Assembly (NCBI GenBank): GCA_016788115.1
Contig: JAEURR010000004.1
Location: forward strand, 1 to 44,093
Reading direction: 5' to 3'
DNA length: 44,093 bases
Source: Chthonomonas sp.
GTDB taxonomy: Bacteria; Armatimonadota; Fimbriimonadia; Fimbriimonadales; Fimbriimonadaceae
The notes beneath the pieces were generated by a model, which did not search any database, was not told the origin of the DNA, and saw only the letters and a program-made list of their open reading frames with translations. Below are positions 26,485 to 35,210 of the stretch, piece by piece; the first letter of the stretch is position 1, and every line of letters begins with the position of its first letter. The position numbers were made by a program, and so were the translations under genes.

Positions 26485-27058
26485 GCCGCACTGCGATCGC
26501 AAGCACACCCATCGTCAGCGGTATGATCGCCGCTGGCTCTGGGACCGCCGAGACATGCCACTGCATCTCCCAATTCGTGGATGCGCCCAACTGATTGACC
26601 CAGTATGTGTAGTCACCCGCTGGGAGCGGCGTGGTAAATCCAATCGCCCCAAATCCCGTCGCCATGGCTGGCAGGAGGTCGTTCCCCACTGAGACCCCTC
26701 CAGGGCCGAAGTGCGCGTAGCCCAATAGCGCCGACGGATCGGGCGCGTTCGGATCAACAGTCATCGTCGTGCCTTTCTGGAATCCGATGAACGCGCGCAT
26801 ATCATTCGACACATAGTCCGACAGTATCAGTTTGTCCAGTTGGCATCCCACCGGTACCTTGAGCGAAAAATACTCTCGGTCGCCGTTCGACGTCGTGGCT
26901 TGGATTACGTTCACTCCTCCAGCCAGGGTCAGTGCGGTGGGGCTAAGTCGATTGTTAGAAAGGTCTCCATTCACAGATTCCTTCCAAAGGATGAGCGCGT
27001 GGCTCGAAGTGGTCAATCCGAAAGCAGCAATAGAGCAAAGCAAAGTAAACAGTCGCAT
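26462..27058 (-). CDS. PEP-CTERM sorting domain protein
   Basis: A 198-aa exported protein with signal peptide (LFTLLCSIAAFGLTTSSHA), a beta-rich body and the C-terminal PEP-CTERM signal AVPEPAAIIP, hydrophobic stretch and RLRRPRTR. The start at ATG 27058 lies 8 nt after GGAGG; upstream in-frame ATG 27064 and GTG 27073 are too close to the RBS. Not closely similar to the tandem PEP-CTERM pair at the window start. The 3' end overlaps the plus-strand hydrolase by 23 nt. The gene lies 77 nt downstream of the glycosidase gene and may share its transcript. Confidence 0.87.
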   Translation of the reverse strand: MRLFTLLCSIAAFGLTTSSHALILWKESVNGDLSNNRLSPTALTLAGGVNVIQATTSNGDREYFSLKVPVGCQLDKLILSDYVSNDMRAFIGFQKGTTMTVDPNAPDPSALLGYAHFGPGGVSVGNDLLPAMATGFGAIGFTTPLPAGDYTYWVNQLGASTNWEMQWHVSAVPEPAAIIPLTMGVLAIAVRLRRPRTR

Positions 27059-27135
27059 GAACATGTCCTCCACCGAATATCCTACAATGGAATTCGTGCT
27101 TGGCAGGTAGTTTTTGTAGACTCAGAGTTGCGATC

Positions 27136-28146
27136 CTACTGAGTTCTTTTCCGCTCATAGACCGCGAGGGCGCGTACCGCACTGGCCTGGTAGAGCAGAC
27201 GATACGGACCCGAGGTGGGCGCTTCGCCCCACATCTTGCCGAACATCCAGTCGCCGTTCCGTCCGCGGAGGAGAGCTCGAACCGCTGACGCCTGCTGCAC
27301 CCGAGTGAGCTTGAGATTCTCGAAGAGCAGGTGGGCAAACGGCATTTCGTCGCCGATCGAACCGTCCTGCTTGATCCAGTGCTTGATGGCCGCACGCTCC
27401 ATTTGGCGCTGCTCGGTACCATAACGCGGCTCTTTGGTGATCCTCGCGAGCTCGCGCGCGGTGCGGATCATGAGGGCCGTGTTGTAGGACCACTTGGTGC
27501 GCTCTACGGTCCCGTCCGTGGTGATGTGATCCCACATTAGGTGGTCCTTCGGATCCATCAGCTTCTGTCTCGTCCACTCATACAGTTGCGTTGCCTGCGC
27601 CAGGTATCGCTCTTCCTTTGCGTGGGCGTATATTGCGAGGCACGCCGCCGCGGTCGGGGCGGTCGAGCAAGTGTTCTTGGAACTGTGCTCCCTTTGTCGC
27701 CACCAAACACCTCCACCCAGGGTTTGGTCGTGCCCGCTCAGGCAGAAGTCAAGTGCCGCCTGTGCCCGTTCGAGGAGCGCAGGGTCCTTGAGGAGTTCGA
27801 ACGACTCAACCAATGCCAGGACCATCCACGCGTTGTCGTCGTAGTACTTGTCGTCCGGGAAGGGAGGCCCAGGCTGTACGTCGAACCCGGGCTGGTTCCA
27901 GTACTTCTCGACCATCGCGAGGTCCCCCTTCAGCTTGGCGATGAACTTCGGGTTGTTGACTGCGAGCGCGTTGGAGGCCGAGAGCGCAACACCCAGGCCC
28001 CAGTTGAAGGTCGGCTGGGCCTGATCGCTGCTTTCCCGCAAGAAGCCAGTCTGCGCAATGCGGAACTGGCTCTCCAGCGCAGCGTAGGCAGTCTCTGCAT
28101 CAGAACGTACGATCGGAGCGGATAGAAGCATCAACAGTCCTAGCAT
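27136..28146 (-). CDS. Glycoside hydrolase family 76-like (alpha-1,6-mannanase type)
   Basis: A 336-aa secreted protein: N-terminal signal peptide (LGLLMLLSAPIVRSDA), then an (alpha/alpha)6-barrel. The pair of adjacent aspartates in KYYDDNAWMVLAL matches the catalytic DD of GH76 endo-alpha-1,6-mannanases; GGGVWW and a later WSYNTALMI block also fit. Its likely job is trimming mannan-like glycans outside the cytoplasm. Located just upstream of a PEP-CTERM gene on the same strand. Other all-alpha barrel families are possible but the DD motif favours GH76. Confidence 0.8.
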   Translation of the reverse strand: MLGLLMLLSAPIVRSDAETAYAALESQFRIAQTGFLRESSDQAQPTFNWGLGVALSASNALAVNNPKFIAKLKGDLAMVEKYWNQPGFDVQPGPPFPDDKYYDDNAWMVLALVESFELLKDPALLERAQAALDFCLSGHDQTLGGGVWWRQREHSSKNTCSTAPTAAACLAIYAHAKEERYLAQATQLYEWTRQKLMDPKDHLMWDHITTDGTVERTKWSYNTALMIRTARELARITKEPRYGTEQRQMERAAIKHWIKQDGSIGDEMPFAHLLFENLKLTRVQQASAVRALLRGRNGDWMFGKMWGEAPTSGPYRLLYQASAVRALAVYERKRTQ

Positions 28147-28406
28147 GGCGGTTTCAGGGGTCCTGTTCTCGGTTGGACGGTAACTACAAAACCAAATGGG
28201 GCAACGTTTTAGGTTTCATTCTGGCACTACACCAGCCCAACAGTTTCCGCGCCATGATGCATGCGTTTATGAGCCAGTTTGGCGGCACTAGATGCAAGTT
28301 TGTCGAACCCTTGCATGTGGCGTCGAAAGCCCCGCACCCGGGTCTCGAAGCGTGACGCACTCAATCCCATCGCAGGCTCATTACAAGTTAACTGGCCCTC
28401 ATAAAC

Positions 28407-28452
28407 AATGACTCATTAATGACCTCATTTGGCATCCGTAACTTTACGTAAA
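28407..28452. promoter_or_regulatory. Cluster of palindromic operator-like sites
   Basis: Two directly adjacent inverted repeats with identical arms, AATGA-C-TCATT (28407-28417) and AATGA-CC-TCATT (28418-28429), are followed 13 nt later by the perfect palindrome TTTACGTAAA (28443-28452). They lie about 200 nt before the decaheme gene. Tandem identical half-sites suggest binding of a dimeric regulator; the regulator is unknown. Confidence 0.4.
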
Positions 28453-28582
28453 TGTATAGATGACTCTGATAATGGTTTCTCGTCTGGCTTGACGGCGGTG
28501 AACGCTGGTTTCTTTTGAACTCGGGCGGGAGAAAACTGAAAAAACAGGCCGAAAATTACGCTACAAGCTCGAAGTGCGTGAC

Positions 28583-28619
28583 TATACTAAGACGAGGCTC
28601 AGGCAGGGAACCAGTTCCC
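28583..28619 (+). promoter_or_regulatory. Candidate -10 box and downstream inverted repeat
   Basis: TATACT (28583-28588) could be a -10 element; the hexamer 17 nt upstream (GCTACA) matches the -35 consensus only in its last half. Right after it, GGGAAC-CA-GTTCCC (28606-28619) is a perfect inverted repeat that would lie in the leader of the transcript and could be an operator. Confidence 0.3.
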
Positions 28620-28651
28620 CGGACGGAGCACAAGGACTGAAGGATAAAGCG

Positions 28652-29617
28652 GTGAGATACCAACTCTTAATGCTTGTTGCAGGTGTCGCAATGCTCTCTC
28701 TAGGTTTCACAAATGTTACGAAACCCCAGGGAGCATCAATGGCGGAAAAGCTCTTCGCCCGAGCGACTCCCGACGATTACATGAACGAGGAAGCGTGCGG
28801 CGAGTGCCATGAGCAGATCGTTAAGAACTATCCCGCTTCGGCTCATGCGGCGCTCGTCTCCGACACCAAGGCTCCTTTGGATCGCCAAGGCTGTCAGGGG
28901 TGCCACGGTCCGGGCCGCATCCACCAGGCGGAGGAGAATGCTGAGGTCATCTCCTACACAAAGCTCAGCGTTCAGGAATCCACCGCCGCCTGTATGCGCT
29001 GTCACGAGAAGACAATGTCGCCGAGCCACTGGAAGAGTTCCGTGCATGCACGTGCAGACGTCGGATGCGTCTCATGCCATCAGATTCACACGGACACCGA
29101 CAATGGCTTGGGCCACGGAGCCCTCAAGAAGGATCCGCGAGCAGCAGTGTTCATCGCGCGGACAGACCCTAAGGCGATGTTGAAGGCCGATGAAGCAACT
29201 CTGTGTGGGTCGTGCCACTCGGCGACCGTCGCTGAGTTTCGCGGAGCCTCCCATCATCCGATGCCCGAAGGCAAGATCGTGTGCAGCGATTGCCATACGC
29301 CTCACGCGTCCAAGAACTCGCGGATCAACACCGACACGGTCAAGGGCAAGTGCGTAACCTGTCACACCGAGAAGGGCGGTCCATTCATCTTCGAACACGA
29401 CCCAGTCGCTGGTTTCAGCGGCAATGGATGCCAGGAGTGTCACCGACCTCACGGCACCAACAATCCGAAACTCTTGAACTCGGTCACCCGCGGTCTCTGC
29501 GCCCAATGCCACACCGACAAGATGGCAGGGCACTACCCGGGTCAGACCTGCTGGTCAGCGGGATGCCATGTTGCAACACACGGCAGCAATGCGGATCGCC
29601 GCTTCTTGAAACCGTGA
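28652..29617 (+). CDS. Decaheme cytochrome c, MtrA/DmsE-like
   Basis: A 321-aa periplasmic multiheme cytochrome. After a signal peptide (LLMLVAGVAMLSLGF) come nine CxxCH sites (first at about residue 49: CGECH; then CQGCH, CMRCH, CVSCH, CGSCH, CSDCH, CVTCH, CQECH, CAQCH) and a last CX4CH site (CWSAGCH). Length, ten hemes and the HPMPEGKIVCSDCHTPH and ATHGSN tail motifs fit the MtrA/DmsE/PioA family, which threads an outer-membrane barrel and carries electrons across the outer membrane. The GTG at 28652 follows AAGGA and gives a proper signal peptide; the frame runs open to 28574. The barrel gene starts 13 nt downstream. Confidence 0.92.
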   Translation: MRYQLLMLVAGVAMLSLGFTNVTKPQGASMAEKLFARATPDDYMNEEACGECHEQIVKNYPASAHAALVSDTKAPLDRQGCQGCHGPGRIHQAEENAEVISYTKLSVQESTAACMRCHEKTMSPSHWKSSVHARADVGCVSCHQIHTDTDNGLGHGALKKDPRAAVFIARTDPKAMLKADEATLCGSCHSATVAEFRGASHHPMPEGKIVCSDCHTPHASKNSRINTDTVKGKCVTCHTEKGGPFIFEHDPVAGFSGNGCQECHRPHGTNNPKLLNSVTRGLCAQCHTDKMAGHYPGQTCWSAGCHVATHGSNADRRFLKP

Positions 29618-29630
29618 CGGAGTCAATCTA

Positions 29631-31262
29631 ATGAAACAACACAGATGGCTTTCGACAGGAATGACAGCGCTCTTCGTACTGGCTGGCGCATGCGCCTTCG
29701 GTCAGACCGCAGACCCCGCTGAGACGGATCCAACCGTCGCCCCTACCGAAGAATCGACTGAAGCGAGCACACCTGAAGCGCCGGTAAGACGCCGGGAGAT
29801 CACGATCGGAATCGACTCGATCAAGTTCAACGACGCGCTCCGCCGCTACGGACGCCCGCCACAGGGCCTGACGCTGCATCGACTTCGCTTCTCTTCCCCG
29901 TATGGCGAAGGGCCCGCTTACGGCAAGCTCCTGGTCACTGGGATGCCCGAGCGAGATAACGCGATCGAAGGGATGATCACCTTTAATCACGGCCACACCA
30001 CGATCAAGGCTCGCCGAACTGAGTCCGGAAGTTATGTCATGGACTGGCGTGCCAAGCCCATGAGCAATCGCAAGCAAGTCGAGTATACGGTGGATCAGGT
30101 CCTGACTCAATCACTGGGGATGTTCCTCAGCTACCGATCGTTCGAGCAGTCCACCGGATACCCGGCGCCGCGGGCGACGGATCACACCCGCAACGAAGTG
30201 GTCGCCGCTGGTGTGGTGGGGCAAGTCTTGGGTGGTCAATTTGACGCCACCCTTGCCAGCCGCCGGACACGAGACGTCAACGGAGCCTTGCCCACAACGA
30301 TGCAGCGCCGAGCGGACGCAACCTACTCGCGGGACTTCGGCAGCCATCTGAACTTGGAAGGGACCGTCGGCTTCTCGCGCATCGAACAGGCTGGACTCCC
30401 GGCAAGCAACGTGAAGAACGTCGGCTTCGCAGGGGTACTGGACCTCGGTCCATCGACCGGACTCCAGTTCAACCTTGGGCGCACCGACTACGATTTCAAC
30501 ACCAACCAAACCCCTTCGATCCGCAAGCGAACGATTTCGGGGCTCCGGCTGGTGCACATTTCCAACAAATGGTCGTTCCAGTTCGGATACCGACACCGCG
30601 AGACGGAACGAATCCGAGGGGACCGGACGTTTGTCGACGTGCCGAAGCTGAACGACTATGACGCTCGGCTGAGCGGACGCATTGGGACTGCCCGTGTCAC
30701 CCTCAAGGGGTCCTGGGAAGATCTGAGAACGTCCGCGATCATGACGACCTTAGACAAGCGGCAAATGCTGTGGGACGATCGAGCGACATTCCAAGCCAAG
30801 GTGGACGGTGGTAACGAGACTTTTCTCGCTTACGGTGTGTACACCTACCGCTTCCAGCAGAACAAGCAGCGTGGCGTCGATATCAAGTGGAACAACCTGG
30901 TGCTCGGCGGCAGCTACGTGTTCAACCCTTGGGTGCAGGCTTATGCAGAAGTGTCGAACGACAGCTTCAGCGCGCGCAGCGAAGGAAGCACCGCGCTGGA
31001 CTTCTTCTTCCCCAACAGCCGCACCGCGGCACTGGGGCTCAGCTGGACGAAGTCACCCGGGCTGTCAGGCTCGGCAAGTTTGAACCTTTATGAATCGGGC
31101 GACATCCGCGGGAGCCAGCTCACGCTGACGCTGCGCAAGCAGCTAAGCGCAGACCATGACTTTGAGTTCATGGTTGCTCCTTGGCGGCAAACCGACCGGC
31201 TTTACGGAATCTCGGGATACCGAACGACGATGCTATCGGCGCGGTACACGGTGAAGTTTTGA
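29631..31262 (+). CDS. Outer-membrane beta-barrel protein, MtrB/PioB-position
   Basis: A 543-aa protein with signal peptide (MTALFVLAGACAFGQ), a Thr/Glu/Pro-rich acidic linker (about residues 25-52) and a long run of alternating-polarity strands separated by charged loops, ending in ARYTVKF with the terminal Phe recognised by the BAM machinery. The number of strands looks sufficient for a large barrel (20 or more). In gene order it takes the place of MtrB/PioB, the sheath through which the decaheme cytochrome passes. Sequence-level membership in that family was not confirmed by eye; the N-terminal CxxC of some MtrB proteins is absent. Confidence 0.8.
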   Translation: MKQHRWLSTGMTALFVLAGACAFGQTADPAETDPTVAPTEESTEASTPEAPVRRREITIGIDSIKFNDALRRYGRPPQGLTLHRLRFSSPYGEGPAYGKLLVTGMPERDNAIEGMITFNHGHTTIKARRTESGSYVMDWRAKPMSNRKQVEYTVDQVLTQSLGMFLSYRSFEQSTGYPAPRATDHTRNEVVAAGVVGQVLGGQFDATLASRRTRDVNGALPTTMQRRADATYSRDFGSHLNLEGTVGFSRIEQAGLPASNVKNVGFAGVLDLGPSTGLQFNLGRTDYDFNTNQTPSIRKRTISGLRLVHISNKWSFQFGYRHRETERIRGDRTFVDVPKLNDYDARLSGRIGTARVTLKGSWEDLRTSAIMTTLDKRQMLWDDRATFQAKVDGGNETFLAYGVYTYRFQQNKQRGVDIKWNNLVLGGSYVFNPWVQAYAEVSNDSFSARSEGSTALDFFFPNSRTAALGLSWTKSPGLSGSASLNLYESGDIRGSQLTLTLRKQLSADHDFEFMVAPWRQTDRLYGISGYRTTMLSARYTVKF

Positions 31263-31309
31263 TGACTGAAATGCAATCGGAGAGAAACAAAAACGAGCGG
31301 AGGACGAAT

Positions 31310-32746
31310 ATGAAGAACCGATGGTTCATTACACTCATCGCGTCCATCCCTGTTGTGGCCGCGGTTCTGGCAATCCAGAGCTGTGGTGGCGTTGGCGGAC
31401 CGACCACAAATAATGGTGGCCAGGGATCGGTAAGCGCTTCGTTCTTGGCATTGCTCAGCGATGAGCAGCGCACAGCAACGTCGATTACCCCTGAAGAATG
31501 CGCTGACTGCCACGGTGGCCGTAATCCGGATGAACCGATCTATGCACACTGGAAGGAAACAGCCCACTTCGCAAAGGGTGTGACTTGCGAGAGCTGCCAC
31601 GGCCCGGGAAGCGCCCACAAGGCAAACCCGACCAAGTCAAACATGCTGACCTACCCGAAGATCACTTCGCCGGTCGTATGCGGGCAGTGCCACGGTCCAA
31701 TCGTGGATCAATACAACGTGTCGCAGCACAGCAAGCTTGTCTCTGACCCGGTGGAAGAGGCCATCGTGAACCCGGCGCAATACGGTCGCAACTCGCGCTG
31801 TATCGCCTGTCACAGCGGCCTGGTCCGCGCGGAGATTCTGGAGAAAGGCGAGGACCTGGGTGCCCTTTCGGATGCTGAAATCCGAGAGATCTCGGAGAAC
31901 ACGTTGCAGCATGTGCCACATTCGGCCACCTGCACCACTTGCCACAGCCCGCACCGACAAACTGGCAACCTCACGGACGCTGGTAAGGAAGTCCAGCTGA
32001 ACAAGAAGACGTTCAACCTCGACATCACTGCGATCGATCGGGGAACGACGGCTGCCTCCTTCACGAACTACGATCACGTCTGCGGCCAGTGCCACAACGG
32101 ACGTGGTACGGACCCAACCGACGCGAAGCTGACTTCCGGCACGGCTCGACCGAGCATGCACGACAGCAATCAGATGCAAATGCTGATGGGCTTCGGCGGC
32201 GTCGAAGGTTCGGGACCGGTGGAACGAAACACGGCCCACGCTCAGGCGCCCGGCCAGTGCTCCAAGTGCCACATGCCGGATTCGAGGCACACCTTTACGG
32301 TGAGCTTCGACAACGGCTGCGCGCCGTGTCACACGGCAGCAGATGCGGCGGCACGCGCCACCTCGATCAAGTCGGAAACGCTGAGCTTGCTCGTTGCCCT
32401 CCGGACCCGTATGGAGACATGGGCACAAGGCAAATTCGGCAATGCTGACTACTGGGACTACACCAGTATCATCACCGCCGACGGCGGCACCCCGCCGACT
32501 CAGTCGCAAGTGCCGATCGAAGTCAAGCGGGCACGCCACAACTACTACTTCGTCATCCGCTCCGGCGACTACGGCGTCCACAACGCCCCGTACGCTAAGC
32601 ATCTCCTCTCGGTCGCGAATACCAACCTGACCTCGATAGGAGTGGCAGGAGCGCCAAGCTCGCGGCTCGGAAACGATGACAAACTGCAGATCATCGAACG
32701 CGATAAGCAGCGGGCGATGAAGGCTGAGCTCGAGTTTCCCGAGTAA
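31310..32746 (+). CDS. Octaheme c-type cytochrome lipoprotein
   Basis: A 478-aa protein with a lipoprotein-type signal (basic start MKNRW, hydrophobic core, Cys after AIQS at about residue 25) and a Gly/Asn-rich tether. Eight CxxCH motifs follow: CADCH, CESCH, CGQCH, CIACH, CTTCH, CGQCH, CSKCH, CAPCH. The C-terminal helix region (about 380-460) includes RSGDYGVHNAPYAKHLL, recalling the D/G-x-HN-P helix of pentaheme nitrite reductase (NrfA) and octaheme relatives, but there is no CxxCK active-site heme. Start ATG 31310 has GGAGG; an earlier ATG at 31262 overlaps the barrel stop. It is a candidate outer-surface electron exit or terminal reductase. Confidence 0.88.
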   Translation: MKNRWFITLIASIPVVAAVLAIQSCGGVGGPTTNNGGQGSVSASFLALLSDEQRTATSITPEECADCHGGRNPDEPIYAHWKETAHFAKGVTCESCHGPGSAHKANPTKSNMLTYPKITSPVVCGQCHGPIVDQYNVSQHSKLVSDPVEEAIVNPAQYGRNSRCIACHSGLVRAEILEKGEDLGALSDAEIREISENTLQHVPHSATCTTCHSPHRQTGNLTDAGKEVQLNKKTFNLDITAIDRGTTAASFTNYDHVCGQCHNGRGTDPTDAKLTSGTARPSMHDSNQMQMLMGFGGVEGSGPVERNTAHAQAPGQCSKCHMPDSRHTFTVSFDNGCAPCHTAADAAARATSIKSETLSLLVALRTRMETWAQGKFGNADYWDYTSIITADGGTPPTQSQVPIEVKRARHNYYFVIRSGDYGVHNAPYAKHLLSVANTNLTSIGVAGAPSSRLGNDDKLQIIERDKQRAMKAELEFPE

Positions 32747-32755
32747 CCAGCCCCG

Positions 32756-32781
32756 GGCTGGGGTTCGAGAGAATCCCAGCC
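32756..32781 (+). promoter_or_regulatory. Intercistronic stem-loop before ccmF
   Basis: GGCTGGGGTTC / GAATCCCAGCC (32756-32766 and 32771-32781) pair with one G-U and a GAGA tetraloop, in the 52-nt gap between the octaheme gene and ccmF. No proper T-run follows, so an attenuating or mRNA-processing hairpin that lowers ccmF expression relative to the cytochromes is more likely than a full terminator. Confidence 0.45.
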
Positions 32782-32798
32782 CAAGGATTTCTTTGCCG

Positions 32799-35210
32799 AT
32801 GAACGATATCAATGCCACAAGCCTCATGGACCCACCAAGTTGGTCTCTGACTCTCGGAGTCATAGGCCGATTCTTGATTTTGGGGGCAGCCGGGTTCTTC
32901 GCCCTGGCTGGCATATCGTGGTTCGTACAACCTCGGTGGCCGAACGGCGCACGACTGGGCAAGGGTGCATTTTTTGCTGGCTGCGCTGCGCTGGCCGGTT
33001 CGTTCGTCAGCCTCGGCGTGCTCTTCGCCAATCACCGATTCGAGTATGAGTACGTCTACGGTCACTCAGATCTTGCGAACGCCTTGGCATACCGCATTGC
33101 CGGGATCTGGTCCGGCCAAGAGGGGAGTTTCTTGCTTTGGGCGACGTGCTCGGCAATCTTCGGCCTCTTCACCGTCGGTCGCACGGAGCACTACCGCCGC
33201 TGGTACACGATCGTCTTCTCCTTCTTCCTGGGAGGCATCGCCAGCATTCTCGCGTTCGAGTCTCCCTTTAACCTCAACATGGTTGGGTCGAAGCCGTTCG
33301 TCCCCGCCGATGGACTTGGACTCGCACCTTCCCTACAGAATTACTGGGTCATCATCCACCCGCCCACCATCTTCCTCGGGTTTGGATCGCTAACCTGCCT
33401 CTTCGCTCTGGCGGTCGCCGCACTCTGCACGCGAGACTACGAGCGCTGGATACCGATTGTGCGCCCCTGGGCAATCGTCGCCACCACCCTCGTGGGTGTC
33501 GGCCTGTGCATGGGCGGTTTCTGGGCGTACGAGACGCTCGGCTGGGGCGGCTTCTGGATGTGGGATCCTGTCGAGAACGTGAGCTTTGTCCCATGGTGCT
33601 TCGCGGCAGCGCTCTTGCATGGCGTACTCGTGCAGGCCACCAAGAAGAAGTGGCAGATGACAAACCTTCTGCTCGGTGCACTGCCCTTCCTCGTGTTCGT
33701 TTACGGCACCTTCCTCACCCGATCGGGATTGCTGAGCGACGCGAGCGTGCATAGCTTTGCCGAGATGGATCGCTCCGCGCTAAAACTGCTTACCATCGTC
33801 ATGGGGGTCAGCACGCTCGGATTCCTCGGGCTATGGGGGGTGCGAACTTGGCAGCAACGCAAGGTCCAAGCCGAAGCAAGTGAAGCCCCTACCGGTCTCC
33901 AGCGCGAAGGGTTCTACATGGTCGGGATCACGCTCCTGCTGGTTATGGGCATCGCCACCGCCATTGGCATGAGCGTTCCGCTGGTTCAGGCTCTGCGCGG
34001 CGAGAAACCCCGAATTGTAGAGGAGGCGGTGTACCACCAGGTGCTCGTTTGGATCTTCGTACCGATCATGCTGTTGCTGGCGATCACGCCATTTGTCGCA
34101 TGGCGCGGCATGCGGGCGCGCGATTTGGCCGCCCGAATGTACACGATCTTGTGCATCACCGTGGGAGTCACGGGACTGCTGCTCTTCCTGACCGTCGTCA
34201 CACCGTTCGCGCGTCGCATAGAGATCGCGCCGGTCGTCACAATGCTGGGGCGCTACCAAGTGCCCGGCCTCGCGTGGTTGACCGTCTTAGTCGGAATCTG
34301 CCTCTTTGCGCTCATCGGCAATGTGTGGTGCGCGTCTGGGCTGATGAAGCGAAGCAAACTCGGTATTGCCCCATTCATGACCCACGTGGGTCTTGGGCTC
34401 TTGATGATGGGTCTGATCGTCTCCCGTGGTTTCGAACGCAAAGCCCAAACGATGGTGATGCAAGACTATCCCGGGCGACTCATGAACTACGAAGTTCGAT
34501 ACGCCGGGATGACGTCTAATGAGATGGACCGCAATAACAAACTCAAACTGGCGATTTACGATCCGCATAAGCAAGGTGACCCGTTGTTCATCGCCTACCC
34601 AGGGCTGTACCGGGTGCAGATGGCTGATGGCCAAGAGAACACCATGGTGTGGCCGCACATTGAGCGCAACTGGCTCATGGATACGTACGTTTCCCTCGGT
34701 CAACCGCAGAACAACGCCAGTCAAGACCTGACCTTGAAGCAAGGCGAAACAGTCCGTTTCGGCGAAATGATGCTGACCTACAAGAAAATGACCCGCCAGG
34801 GAGAGCCGGGCCAGTTAGGAACGAAGTTCGGTGCCGAAGTGACCGTCGAGAGCATGGGCCAGGTCGCGACGGTAAACCCCGAGATGGAGTTGGGGGGCGA
34901 CCAGGGCATGGTCGACCACCCGGTGAAGATCGCCGACAACATGGAGCTCGTTATGGCTGGCATGGACGCAGCCGACAAATCCGTCCGGCTACGCATCCAG
35001 CTCACCACCCCGCTCTATCCGGTCGAGATCTACCACAAGCCGTTGACCAGCCTCGTCTGGCTTGGGACTGGGGTCATGACCCTTGGTGGCTTCCTTTCCG
35101 CTTTTTACAGACGCGCCCGCAGGCCCGTAACCGCCCCGGAGTCGCCTCAGGTCGCTCCGCTTGGAGCAAAGCCGAAGCGGGCACCCGCAATGCTAGGAGA
35201 TAAACCATGA
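32799..35210 (+). CDS. ccmF: Cytochrome c heme lyase subunit CcmF
   Basis: An 803-aa polytopic membrane protein that attaches heme to apocytochromes on the periplasmic side. Features are ALAYRIAGIWSGQEGSFLLWA, the heme ligand region YWVIIHPPTIFLGFG and the WWD domain WGGFWMWDPVEN (about 249-260). The C-terminal soluble part (about 555-755) is long and ends with a further membrane segment, making the protein longer than a typical CcmF of about 650 aa. Start ATG 32799 (TTG 32793 also in frame). Its stop overlaps the monoheme cytochrome start by 4 nt. Confidence 0.95.
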   Translation: MNDINATSLMDPPSWSLTLGVIGRFLILGAAGFFALAGISWFVQPRWPNGARLGKGAFFAGCAALAGSFVSLGVLFANHRFEYEYVYGHSDLANALAYRIAGIWSGQEGSFLLWATCSAIFGLFTVGRTEHYRRWYTIVFSFFLGGIASILAFESPFNLNMVGSKPFVPADGLGLAPSLQNYWVIIHPPTIFLGFGSLTCLFALAVAALCTRDYERWIPIVRPWAIVATTLVGVGLCMGGFWAYETLGWGGFWMWDPVENVSFVPWCFAAALLHGVLVQATKKKWQMTNLLLGALPFLVFVYGTFLTRSGLLSDASVHSFAEMDRSALKLLTIVMGVSTLGFLGLWGVRTWQQRKVQAEASEAPTGLQREGFYMVGITLLLVMGIATAIGMSVPLVQALRGEKPRIVEEAVYHQVLVWIFVPIMLLLAITPFVAWRGMRARDLAARMYTILCITVGVTGLLLFLTVVTPFARRIEIAPVVTMLGRYQVPGLAWLTVLVGICLFALIGNVWCASGLMKRSKLGIAPFMTHVGLGLLMMGLIVSRGFERKAQTMVMQDYPGRLMNYEVRYAGMTSNEMDRNNKLKLAIYDPHKQGDPLFIAYPGLYRVQMADGQENTMVWPHIERNWLMDTYVSLGQPQNNASQDLTLKQGETVRFGEMMLTYKKMTRQGEPGQLGTKFGAEVTVESMGQVATVNPEMELGGDQGMVDHPVKIADNMELVMAGMDAADKSVRLRIQLTTPLYPVEIYHKPLTSLVWLGTGVMTLGGFLSAFYRRARRPVTAPESPQVAPLGAKPKRAPAMLGDKP

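Larger units (their letters stand above)
28147..28651. other. 505-bp intergenic region upstream of the cytochrome island
   Basis: No convincing gene lies between the divergent glycosidase and decaheme cytochrome genes; a 60-codon frame at 28173-28355 starts with TTG and looks random. The second half is AT-richer than its surroundings and contains several palindromes and a candidate promoter, listed separately, so it looks like a regulatory region. Confidence 0.6.

Noticed and set aside
27120-27147. ACTCAG / CTGAGT stem followed by TTCTTTTC
   Set aside because: It would terminate plus-strand transcripts, but both flanking genes are on the minus strand, and the 6-bp stem with a 13-nt loop is weak.
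28173-28355. 60-codon plus-strand frame in the region before the decaheme gene
   Set aside because: TTG start without ribosome binding site and no recognisable protein features; left as part of the intergenic region.
31637-33031. 464-codon frame antisense to the octaheme cytochrome and ccmF
   Set aside because: Both sense genes are certain by heme motifs and the WWD domain; the antisense product is low-complexity in charged residues.
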